A stretch of DNA of 5,118 bases. Source: Anaerolineaceae bacterium (GTDB taxonomy: Bacteria > Planctomycetota > Phycisphaerae > FEN-1346 > JAACEH01). Shown here piece after piece: positions 1 to 5,118 of this stretch. Within the stretch, counting starts at the first letter, position 1. Each line of letters opens with the position of its first letter. The translations under genes were made by a program, and so were the position numbers. Location of the stretch: assembly GCA_011682595.1 (NCBI GenBank), contig JAACEH010000178.1, forward strand, positions 1 through 5,118, given 5' to 3'. Below the pieces are notes generated by a model, which saw only the letters and a program-made list of their open reading frames with translations, searched no databases and was not told where the DNA came from.

Positions 1-235
1 CATAAACGTCCTTGCTGGTCATGGGGTTGAGCGTCCGCGGCTCGGCGTTGAACTGGCGGACCAGCCAGTCGCCGCGCTTCTCCTGCTCGGTGTAACTTTT
101 GTCGTCCCCGGTGTCGGCCGGCTTGACCACAGTAGGCACGGGTCCGTCGCAGCCTGCCGCGAGCCAGGGCAAAGCAACGAGCAGTAACAGCAAAGCCGCC
201 TCGCTCGCCCTGGTTGACAACCGGGATGTTCTCAC
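1..235 (-). CDS. Second family-5 substrate-binding lipoprotein (N-terminal 78 residues only)
   Basis: This is the beginning of another extracytoplasmic solute receptor for a peptide-type ABC importer, cut off by the left window edge. From GTG 235 there is a basic n-region (residues 1-9, with three Arg), a hydrophobic core (about 13-26, ALLLLLVALPWL) and a lipobox LAAGC with the acylated cysteine at residue 29. Asp follows the cysteine, which in enterobacteria would favour inner-membrane retention. A flexible, acidic linker rich in Pro, Asp and Lys (30-56) precedes the mature fold. The fold opens with WLVRQFNAEPRTLNPMTSKD (57-76), the usual first strand of family-5 binding proteins, in which the sequence LNPM precedes a residue pair facing the ligand cleft. 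The protein lies 126 bases after the oppC-like gene on the same strand, so it probably serves the same transporter, with its own promoter as an option. It differs from the oppA-like protein in sequence start and in lipid anchoring. Ligand and full length cannot be judged here. Confidence 0.82.
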   Translation of the reverse strand, partial: MRTSRLSTRASEAALLLLLVALPWLAAGCDGPVPTVVKPADTGDDKSYTEQEKRGDWLVRQFNAEPRTLNPMTSKDVY

Positions 236-240
236 GATGA

Positions 241-246
241 CCCTTT
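241..246 (-). promoter_or_regulatory. Ribosome binding site for the second binding protein
   Basis: AAAGGG on the minus strand lies five bases before GTG 235. No ATG occurs upstream in this frame within the gap: two ATGs near 270 are in other frames and meet stops within 13 codons. This ribosome site therefore decides the GTG start. Confidence 0.55.
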
Positions 247-308
247 CAGCGTCCAGCCGTTGCCATTCATACGACGCAAGGGCCGCAGAAAGCCAACGGA
301 ATCACGGG

Positions 309-337
309 AATATACCATTGCTGACCCTGCAAGCCAA
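309..337 (-). promoter_or_regulatory. Candidate sigma-70 promoter ahead of the second binding protein
   Basis: On the minus strand TTGGCT (337-332, four of six matches to TTGACA) is followed by exactly 17 bases and TATATT (314-309, five of six matches to TATAAT). A TG one base before the -10 box makes it an extended -10. Transcription would start near 302, giving a leader of about 67 bases before GTG 235. It lies in the 126-base gap after the oppC-like stop, where an extra start point makes sense. The score is by eye only. Confidence 0.45.
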
Positions 338-361
338 GCCGATAACGGTCCGCCTCTGCCC

Positions 362-1283
362 TCAGGCTCTGCCGGAGGTCAGTTTCGGGTCGAAGGCGTC
401 GCGGAGGCCGTCGCCGATGAAGTTCAGGCACAGCAGCGTGGCCGCCAGGGACGCGCACGGAAAAACCAGCAGCCACCAGTAGTTGACCATCGGGTTCAGG
501 GCGGCCACCCCCTCGCTGGCCAGGGTGCCCCAACTGGCCAGCGGCGCCGAGATGCAAACTCAGGAACGATTCCTGCAGGATGGCCACCGGCACGGTCAGC
601 GTCGCACAGACAATGATCGGACCCATCAGGTTCGGCACCATATGACGAACCAGGACGGCCGAGGGCCTGGCCCCGAGGGCCCGGGCGGCCACGATGAACT
701 CCTCCTCCCGCAGCCGCAGCACCTGCCCGCGGATAATGCGGGCCATGGTCAGCCAGGTCACGCAGCCAATGGCTATGAACAGCACCAGAAGGCTCCGCTC
801 GGCGTAGACCAGTATCAGGATGACCAGCAGAATGTAGGGCAAGCCGTACAGGATGTCGACCACGCGCATCATCCAGCGGTCGACGGCGCCGCCGGCCTGG
901 CCGGAGATGGCCCCGTAGAAGGTCCCGATCAGCACACTGATGGCCGCCGAGACCAGGCCGACGGTCAGGCTGATGGCTCCGCCCTGCAGGGTCCGGAGCA
1001 GCAGGTCGCGGCCGTTGGTGTCGGTGCCGAAGGGATGGTTCAGCGAGGGCGGCCAGGGGTGCGGCCGCTGGACGCGAAGCTCTTCCTGCCGGCTCACCGA
1101 CCGGGCATGATCCTCGGCGACACTGGCGCTGAAACAGGCCGCCACGATCACCACCAGCAGACCCACGCTGGCCACGGCGGCCCGGTTGGCGCGGAACCGC
1201 CTGAAGCCCATAGCCAGAGGGCTGAAGCCCTTGGGGGCCGCCTCCGCCACGGCGGCCGGATGGTCCTCTTGACGATCAGTCAT
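362..1283 (-). pseudogene. oppC: Peptide ABC transporter permease, OppC/DppC type, frame broken near its 3' end
   Basis: This is the partner permease of OppB. From ATG 1283 the first 242 codons match OppC well: a cytoplasmic OppC_N segment and first helix (about 18-56), the HPFGTDTNGRDLL signature (83-95), further membrane helices from about 103, and the EAA loop at 195-223 (EEFIVAARALGARPSAV, then RHMVPNLMGP). The match continues to ESFLS (238-242). There the frame fails: at 557-554 the invariant FLGLG that should follow is missing. The expected tail, beginning ISAPLASWGTLASEG and ending with NFIGDGLRDAFDPKL, continues in another frame from 553 to a TGA at 364-362. Restoring five codons for FLGLG needs 11 bases, giving about 310 residues, a normal OppC length. 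Read straight on, the frame runs to 267 with about 105 unrelated residues. The start at 1283 overlaps the oppB-like stop by 8 bases; an ATG at 1310 is an alternative, and both have weak ribosome sites. The break is either a true inactivating deletion or an assembly error. Confidence 0.85.
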
Positions 1284-2196
1284 AACGGATTCTCGGGTCA
1301 AGGGCTGCATAGCCTATGTCGACCAGCAGGTTCATCACCAGCAGCAACGTCGCGTAGAGCATGACACAGGCCAGGATCAGCGGATGATCGCGATTGGTGG
1401 CACTGGTCACAAAATGGAAGCCCACGCCGGGGATGCTGAATATCTTTTCGACGACAAAGCTGCCGGTGAAGATTCCCGCGGCCGCCGGGCCAATGTAACT
1501 GAGGACCGGCAGGAAGGCGTTCTTCAGGCCATGGACAAAGATGACCCGCCGGCCCGAAAGCCCCTTACAGTAAGCGGCCCGGATGTAGTCGGTCGGCAGG
1601 ACGTCGAGCATGCTGTTGCGAGTCAGCCGGGCGATGTAGGCCGCCGGAAATGCCGCCAGGGCCAGGGACGGAAGAATGAGTTGCCGCCAGGAGCCCCACC
1701 CGCCGGCCGGAAGAATGGCCAGCCAGAATCCGCAGACCATCAGCAGCAGCGAAGCGATGACGAAACTCGGCAGCGAGATGCCCAGCAGCGTCAGGCCCGT
1801 CACGACGTGGTCCATGGCGCTGTAGCGCCGCAGGGCCGAGAATATCCCGACCAGCAGGCCGACCACGATACTGATGGCCAGGGCAAGCAGCCCCAAGGCG
1901 AGCGACACGATGAACGATGGCCCCAGGATGTCCCTGATGGTGTTCCAGTCGCGGTAGTACATGGACTGCTGTCCGCGGAGTGTGACCAGGTCGCGCAGGG
2001 TCAGCAGGTAGGCCGCAGGCCACGAGCGGTCCAGGTAATACTCATGCTCGAGCTGCTTGCGGACCTCGGGCGAGATATTCTTTTCGGTCTGAAATGGTTT
2101 GCCCGGCGCGGCCTGCATCAGGGCAAAGGAGACGGTGTAGATGGCCAACAGCGTGGGAACGAACCACAACAGGCGGTTGATCACAAATCGCGTCAC
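1276..2196 (-). CDS. oppB: Peptide ABC transporter permease, OppB/DppB type
   Basis: This is one of the two inner-membrane subunits forming the import channel of an oligopeptide-type ABC transporter. The product is 306 residues, the usual OppB size. It starts with the family hallmark, a first membrane helix after a short N terminus (FVINRLLWFVPTLLAIYTVSF, residues 4-24), then a periplasmic stretch at about 35-88. The BPD_transp_1 domain follows from about 95 with five more hydrophobic segments. The cytoplasmic EAA-type loop that contacts the ATPase is at 203-230, including DYIRAAYCKGLSGRRVI and the LKNAFLPV end. The VEKIFSIPGVGF signature is at 249-260, and the protein ends with ALDPRIRYD, also typical. 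The GTG start at 2196 overlaps the binding-protein stop by 4 bases, and the TGA (1278-1276) lies inside the start of the oppC-like gene (8-base overlap), so all three genes are one transcription unit. The frame remains open upstream to 2775, but that extension is the out-of-frame shadow of the binding protein. DppB or another family-5 permease is the alternative name. Confidence 0.93.
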   Translation of the reverse strand: MTRFVINRLLWFVPTLLAIYTVSFALMQAAPGKPFQTEKNISPEVRKQLEHEYYLDRSWPAAYLLTLRDLVTLRGQQSMYYRDWNTIRDILGPSFIVSLALGLLALAISIVVGLLVGIFSALRRYSAMDHVVTGLTLLGISLPSFVIASLLLMVCGFWLAILPAGGWGSWRQLILPSLALAAFPAAYIARLTRNSMLDVLPTDYIRAAYCKGLSGRRVIFVHGLKNAFLPVLSYIGPAAAGIFTGSFVVEKIFSIPGVGFHFVTSATNRDHPLILACVMLYATLLLVMNLLVDIGYAALDPRIRYD

Positions 2197-3884
2197 CGGC
2201 GGTCCCCCGGTCGCTCGATCCAGAGGTCGTTGAACATGATACGGTTGATCGGGTTGGGGTGGAAGCCCTTGACCCACGGGCGAATCAGCGAGGACGTCTT
2301 GTAGACGTAGACCGGCAGGATCGGCAACTCCTGCTCCACCAGGATGGTCTCGGCCCGGCGGAATATCTCCGCCTGCCGGGCCGTGTCGCCCTGGCCGGCC
2401 GCTTCTTTGATCAGCCGATCGTACTCGGCGTTGGACCAGCCCGTGTTGTTGTTGCCGCCGTCGGTGACGAACATGTCCAGGAAGGTGTTGGGGTCGAGGT
2501 AGTCGCCAATCCATCCGGCTCGCGCGATCTGGTAGTCCAGGTTGGTCACCTTCTGGAGATATACCTTCCATTCCAGGTTGGTCAGCTTGACGTTTATGCC
2601 CAACTCGCGCTTCCACTGTTCCTGGGCGAGTTCGGCCATGTTCTTGTGGCTTTCGCTGGTGTTGTAGAGCAGCGATACCTCGGGAAACCCCTCTCCGCCC
2701 GGGTATCCTGCTTCGGCCAGCAGCCGGCGGGCCAGTTCGGGGTCGCGGTCCAGCCCCCGGGGCCCCTTGTACCACCCGATGTGCGGCGGGACAAAGGCCT
2801 TGGCCACTCTCTGATTCAGGCGGCCCACCTTGTCAACCAGCTCCTGCTTGTCGAGGGCCAGGGCCAGGGCCTTGCGGACCCGCAGGTCATCGAAGGGCCG
2901 CTTTGTGCAATTGAACCGGTAGTAGTAGGTTCCGAATTGCTCATCGCAGTAGAAATCGTCGCGGCGGCCCTGCTTCTGCTGCTTGAAAAGTTTCTCGGCG
3001 GCCAGTGGCGGAACCGTGGTGATGAAGTCCAGCAGGCCCTGCTCGTACTGGATGTAGGCCGTGTTGGCGTCCTCGATGGGATAGACTTCAATGACCCCGA
3101 TCTTCACCTTGTCGCGATTCCAGTAGAAGGGATTGCGGACCAGGCGCATCTTCCATTTGAGTTTCCAGACCTCCAGGAGATAGGGACCGTTGGAGATGAT
3201 CTTGCCCGGATGGGTCCAGGCCGGGTCCTCAGCCGGGCGGCCGTCGACCATCCTCTCGACACATTCCCTCTTGACCGGCAGGTAGGTCTGGAAGGTGACC
3301 AGATCGAGGAATGAGCGGGTCGGCTGCTTCAGCGTCACGCGAAGCTCGGTCGGCGAGACAACGAGAATGCCCAATCCCTTGCGGGCCTCGGACAGGCGCT
3401 CGGCGATCTGCCGGGCCGTCTTGCCCTCCAGGCCTTCGGTGGCCTTGGCGTACTGCTTGCTGCCCTTGATCGGATGAAGCATGTAGTTGTACGGGGAAGC
3501 GGTCCGAACGTCGAGGGCCCGGCACCAACTGTAGAGAAAATCGGAGGCCGTCACCGGCGAGCCGTCGCTCCACCGCGCCGTCTTGCGAAGACCGAATGTG
3601 TAGACCAGGCCATCGGGTGAAATCTCCCACCGTTCGGCAACGCCCGGCCGCGGCTGCGAGGTGGCCGGGTCGAAGACCAGCAGCCCTTCGAACAGCGCCC
3701 CGGCCAGACGCCCTCCGGAAACATCCTGCATCTTCTGGGGGTCGAGGGTGGGCACCTCCGGACCCTGACTGAATCGCAATTCCGCCTCGGCCGAACCGTA
3801 CTCCAGCGAGGCCAGAACGATTGCCAGGGGAATCAGCAGGGCGATGATCGCTACGAGCAGGCCACGCCAGGGGGACAGATGCAT
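2193..3884 (-). CDS. oppA: Oligopeptide ABC transporter substrate-binding protein (SBP family 5, OppA-like)
   Basis: This is the extracytoplasmic solute receptor of a peptide-type ABC importer, which captures the ligand and hands it to the OppB/OppC channel. The frame gives 563 residues from ATG 3884, close to the roughly 540 usual for OppA. Residues 1-6 are short and polar/basic, followed by a hydrophobic segment at about 8-27 (GLLVAIIALLIPLAIVLASL) and then the mature domain. Family-5 features are the LDPQ start of lobe I (47-50), the block near 81-120 with GVAERWEISPDGLVYTF and WSDGSPVTASDFLYSW, and the NGPYLLEVW stretch mid-protein. Near the C terminus come a GWSNAEYDRLI motif and LPILPVYVY, and it ends with a DLWIERPG tail typical of OppA. 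There is no lipobox cysteine, so it is either cleaved by signal peptidase I or stays anchored by its N terminus. A longer GTG start at 3914 (573 residues) is possible but lacks the good ribosome site. Its TGA overlaps the next gene's GTG, which indicates an operon. The substrate (oligopeptide, dipeptide or other) cannot be told from sequence alone. Confidence 0.93.
   Translation of the reverse strand: MHLSPWRGLLVAIIALLIPLAIVLASLEYGSAEAELRFSQGPEVPTLDPQKMQDVSGGRLAGALFEGLLVFDPATSQPRPGVAERWEISPDGLVYTFGLRKTARWSDGSPVTASDFLYSWCRALDVRTASPYNYMLHPIKGSKQYAKATEGLEGKTARQIAERLSEARKGLGILVVSPTELRVTLKQPTRSFLDLVTFQTYLPVKRECVERMVDGRPAEDPAWTHPGKIISNGPYLLEVWKLKWKMRLVRNPFYWNRDKVKIGVIEVYPIEDANTAYIQYEQGLLDFITTVPPLAAEKLFKQQKQGRRDDFYCDEQFGTYYYRFNCTKRPFDDLRVRKALALALDKQELVDKVGRLNQRVAKAFVPPHIGWYKGPRGLDRDPELARRLLAEAGYPGGEGFPEVSLLYNTSESHKNMAELAQEQWKRELGINVKLTNLEWKVYLQKVTNLDYQIARAGWIGDYLDPNTFLDMFVTDGGNNNTGWSNAEYDRLIKEAAGQGDTARQAEIFRRAETILVEQELPILPVYVYKTSSLIRPWVKGFHPNPINRIMFNDLWIERPGDRR
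2203..2208 (-). promoter_or_regulatory. Ribosome binding site for the oppB-like gene inside the oppA-like 3' end
   Basis: The minus strand carries GGGGGA six bases before GTG 2196. It lies within the last codons of the binding-protein gene. Together with the GTGA start-stop overlap at 2196-2193 it supports a GTG start and translational coupling, and rules out any longer start for the permease. Confidence 0.6.
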
Positions 3885-3893
3885 GCGCTCGAT

Positions 3894-3902
3894 CTCTCCC
3901 TT
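3894..3902 (-). promoter_or_regulatory. Ribosome binding site that sets the oppA-like start
   Basis: The minus strand reads AAGGGAGAG at 3902-3894, followed by 9 bases and then ATG at 3884. This is a strong Shine-Dalgarno match with good spacing. It lies inside the longer reading frame that would begin at GTG 3914, so it argues for the ATG at 3884 and against the GTG. Confidence 0.7.
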
Positions 3903-3923
3903 AATTACGGCCACGCGGGGTTG

Positions 3924-3941
3924 GGTCGCTCGGAGGCGACC
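3924..3941 (-). other. Short hairpin in the leader of the oppA-like gene
   Basis: GGTCGC and GCGACC form a perfect 6-base-pair stem around a 6-base loop. It sits about 20 bases upstream of the ribosome site of the oppA-like gene and so would lie in its 5' leader. It does not cover the ribosome site. No known riboswitch or operator is recognisable. In the rest of the interval 3942-4017 I find no convincing sigma-70 promoter, only a tandem TGAAG repeat near 3942-3952 and otherwise unremarkable GC-rich sequence. Confidence 0.25.
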
Positions 3942-4017
3942 TGAAGTGAAGTCAGCCGCCCTCGTGGCCCGGGCAAAAGGCTCACGGAAGGTTCGCTCCT
4001 GTCTGCCTGCGGACTCT

Positions 4018-4064
4018 CGGCCCCACGCCGGGTGACGGATCGGGGCCGGGATCTGCCGCCCGGC
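4018..4064 (-). terminator. GC-rich inverted repeats after the HEAT-like gene; possible transcript end
   Basis: Directly after the TAG stop there are two mutually exclusive inverted repeats. One pairs GCCGGG with CCCGGC (4064-4059 with 4050-4045, 8-base loop). The other pairs CGGCCCC with GGGGCCG (4048-4042 with 4024-4018), with a nested CCG/CGG pair inside its 17-base loop. Neither is followed by a run of T on the minus strand, so this is not a classical intrinsic terminator. It may be an mRNA 3'-end stabiliser or an attenuating structure, or simply chance in GC-rich DNA. Confidence 0.25.
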
Positions 4065-5118
4065 CTACTTCTTCCGGCCGGCCTTCCTGGCGACTTCGGC
4101 CGACTTGGCCGGTGACCAGTCCAGATACACAGGACGCTGCTTGAGTCTGAGGTCCTTGTTCTCCGGTTTACCGGGTTTCAACAGGGACTCAATCCAGTTC
4201 AACTGTTCCACCCAGACCAGATCAACCGTCTTCGGCTGTATGCGGACCCCCTGCCCCTGAAGCTCGCGCACCTTCTCGCCAAGGGGTGTCGTCTGGCTGG
4301 TCAGACGGGCCAGGACACCGTCCACCACGGTAATCAGCTCCAGGCCGCTACCGTGAGGCGGCGTTTGGGCCAGCACCTGGGCCAATGCCGCAATGATCGG
4401 TTGTTTGGCCTCGGCCATCTTTCGAATGTCGCGACGGTAGGCGTCCTCGAGGGCAACCACCGCCTGCTTCATGGTATCGACCGCATCGGAATTGCCAAGG
4501 TCCAGACTTCTGGCCTTCGCGGCCGTGGCCTTGATCAGCAGGTCCACCGCCTGGTCCGTCTTCAGGACCGCAGCTACCTTGAGCATGGCCCCGACGCAGA
4601 TGGCATCCGTCTCGCGGGTAATTGCCCGGTCCAGGGCCTCCAGAACCTTGCGAAGCGGCAACGGGTTGTTGCGGAGAATCGCCTCGTGGACCTTCTTTCC
4701 GGCCAGTCCCTTGGCCGCCCAGTAGCGGACGCTTGCATACCGCTCACCCTGTGGTCCTTCGCCGACCAGCAGCTTCAGCAGAAGCGGCACCGACTCCGGA
4801 TTCTGCATCCGACTGACAACGATAGCCGCCGCCAGGCGATTCTTGTGGACCAGGACAGGAGCCTTCAGCCGCTTCTGCAACTGCACGACGATGATCCTTG
4901 CCGCCACCGTGCGGAACTCGACCGTGGCCCGCGTGTTGGTTGTCAGGCCGATCAATTGGCTGCGAGCCCCCTTGACCTGGCGGTTGTCGGTCCCGGCCAC
5001 CAGGCTGTCCAGCAGCGGCTTGACAACCTTGGCAATGTGGGCCTCGTCCTCGGCGGTGAAAGCCGTCTTGCCCATCTGGTCCGAGAGGTCCTCGGTCTGG
5101 CCCAGCGCGCTGGAAGCG
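4065..5118 (-). CDS. HEAT-repeat-like protein of unknown function (5' end outside window)
   Basis: I do not recognise a named family. The frame ends at a TAG (4067-4065). The first Met inside the window is at 5075, but the same frame stays open for 14 more codons to the window edge (ending in ...LGQTEDLSDQ before that Met), and no ribosome site precedes the Met, so the true start probably lies upstream and 350 codons are seen here. The visible protein is rich in Ala, Leu, Val, Lys and Arg and reads as successive amphipathic helices; stretches such as NPESVPLLLKLL and YASVRYWAAKGL (about residues 92-126 from the internal Met) look like HEAT/ARM-type repeat units, in which a loop residue pair starts a new helix. 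No catalytic motif or membrane segment is visible. The C-terminal tail is basic (ends AGRKK). HEAT-like folds usually act as scaffolds in protein-protein contacts; a specific role cannot be given. It is separated from the transporter genes by 180 bases and need not be functionally linked to them. Confidence 0.75.
   Translation of the reverse strand, partial: ASSALGQTEDLSDQMGKTAFTAEDEAHIAKVVKPLLDSLVAGTDNRQVKGARSQLIGLTTNTRATVEFRTVAARIIVVQLQKRLKAPVLVHKNRLAAAIVVSRMQNPESVPLLLKLLVGEGPQGERYASVRYWAAKGLAGKKVHEAILRNNPLPLRKVLEALDRAITRETDAICVGAMLKVAAVLKTDQAVDLLIKATAAKARSLDLGNSDAVDTMKQAVVALEDAYRRDIRKMAEAKQPIIAALAQVLAQTPPHGSGLELITVVDGVLARLTSQTTPLGEKVRELQGQGVRIQPKTVDLVWVEQLNWIESLLKPGKPENKDLRLKQRPVYLDWSPAKSAEVARKAGRKK

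Noticed and set aside
362..377. Possible terminator hairpin at the end of the oppC-like frame
   Set aside because: Only 3-4 base pairs can form around the GGCAGAG direct repeats, and no T run follows.
99..616. Plus-strand frames 99-482 and 260-616
   Set aside because: They run antisense to the second binding protein and the oppC-like 3' end, lack ribosome sites, and their content is Ser/Pro/Arg-rich shadow sequence.
267..1310. Uninterrupted 347-residue frame for the OppC-type permease
   Set aside because: The last 105 residues (rich in Gly, Arg, Pro) do not resemble any permease, while the real OppC C terminus is readable in another frame over 553-365. The natural start is also better placed at 1283.
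1276..2775. 499-residue frame for the OppB-type permease
   Set aside because: The first 193 residues are an Arg/Pro/Gly-rich out-of-frame reading of the binding-protein gene. The GTG at 2196 with its ribosome site gives exactly the family length.
483..3314. Long plus-strand open frames (483-1364, 1384-2304, 2259-3314)
   Set aside because: Each lies opposite a confident transporter gene. Their products are low in hydrophobic structure or rich in Gln, Gly, Arg and Asp, as expected from the complement of GC-rich codons, and none resembles a family I know.
3844..4035. Plus-strand 63-residue frame across the intergenic region
   Set aside because: It is antisense to the oppA-like leader, has no clear ribosome site and has no recognisable composition for a small protein.
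4471..4816. Plus-strand frames 4471-4725 and 4622-4816
   Set aside because: Both are antisense to the HEAT-like gene and overlap each other in different frames; they look like complement shadows.

Overview
The window carries one transcription direction only: every gene I can support lies on the minus strand, so the biological order runs from base 5118 down to base 1. The DNA is clearly GC-rich. A substrate-binding protein with a lipoprotein signal, a second with an N-terminal membrane segment and GTG/ATG starts with purine-rich ribosome sites indicate a bacterium, most likely one with a Gram-negative type envelope. The HEAT-like protein of unknown function and the style of the transporter cluster recall Planctomycetes (Phycisphaerae-type genomes), but that is an impression, not something the sequence proves.

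Layout in order of transcription. Bases 5118-4065 hold the 3' part of a helical, HEAT-repeat-like protein of unknown function; its reading frame is open through the window edge. Bases 4064-3885 are intergenic, with GC-rich inverted repeats directly after that gene's stop and a hairpin in the leader of the next gene. Bases 3884-2193 encode an OppA-type solute-binding protein (family 5). Its stop overlaps by 4 bases the GTG start of an OppB-type permease (2196-1276), which in turn overlaps by 8 bases the ATG start of an OppC-type permease (1283-362). The OppC frame is broken at about 554-557: the upstream frame stops matching the family just after Phe-Leu-Ser, and the rest of a good OppC C terminus continues in another frame to a TGA at 362. 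After a 126-base gap with a candidate sigma-70 promoter comes the first 78 codons of a second family-5 binding protein, this one with a clear lipobox, running off the left edge.

Together the four transporter genes describe a peptide (or related solute) ABC importer: two alternative binding proteins would deliver substrate to an OppB/OppC channel. No ATPase genes (OppD/OppF type) are in the window; they could lie beyond base 1 or elsewhere. If the OppC break is real, this copy of the importer is probably inactive; if it is an assembly error, the cluster is ordinary apart from its two binding proteins.

I see no CRISPR array, tRNA, rRNA, transposon or attachment site, and no convincing sign of a previously undescribed system. 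The points worth a second look are the OppC break, the paired but differently anchored binding proteins, and the separate promoter ahead of the second one.
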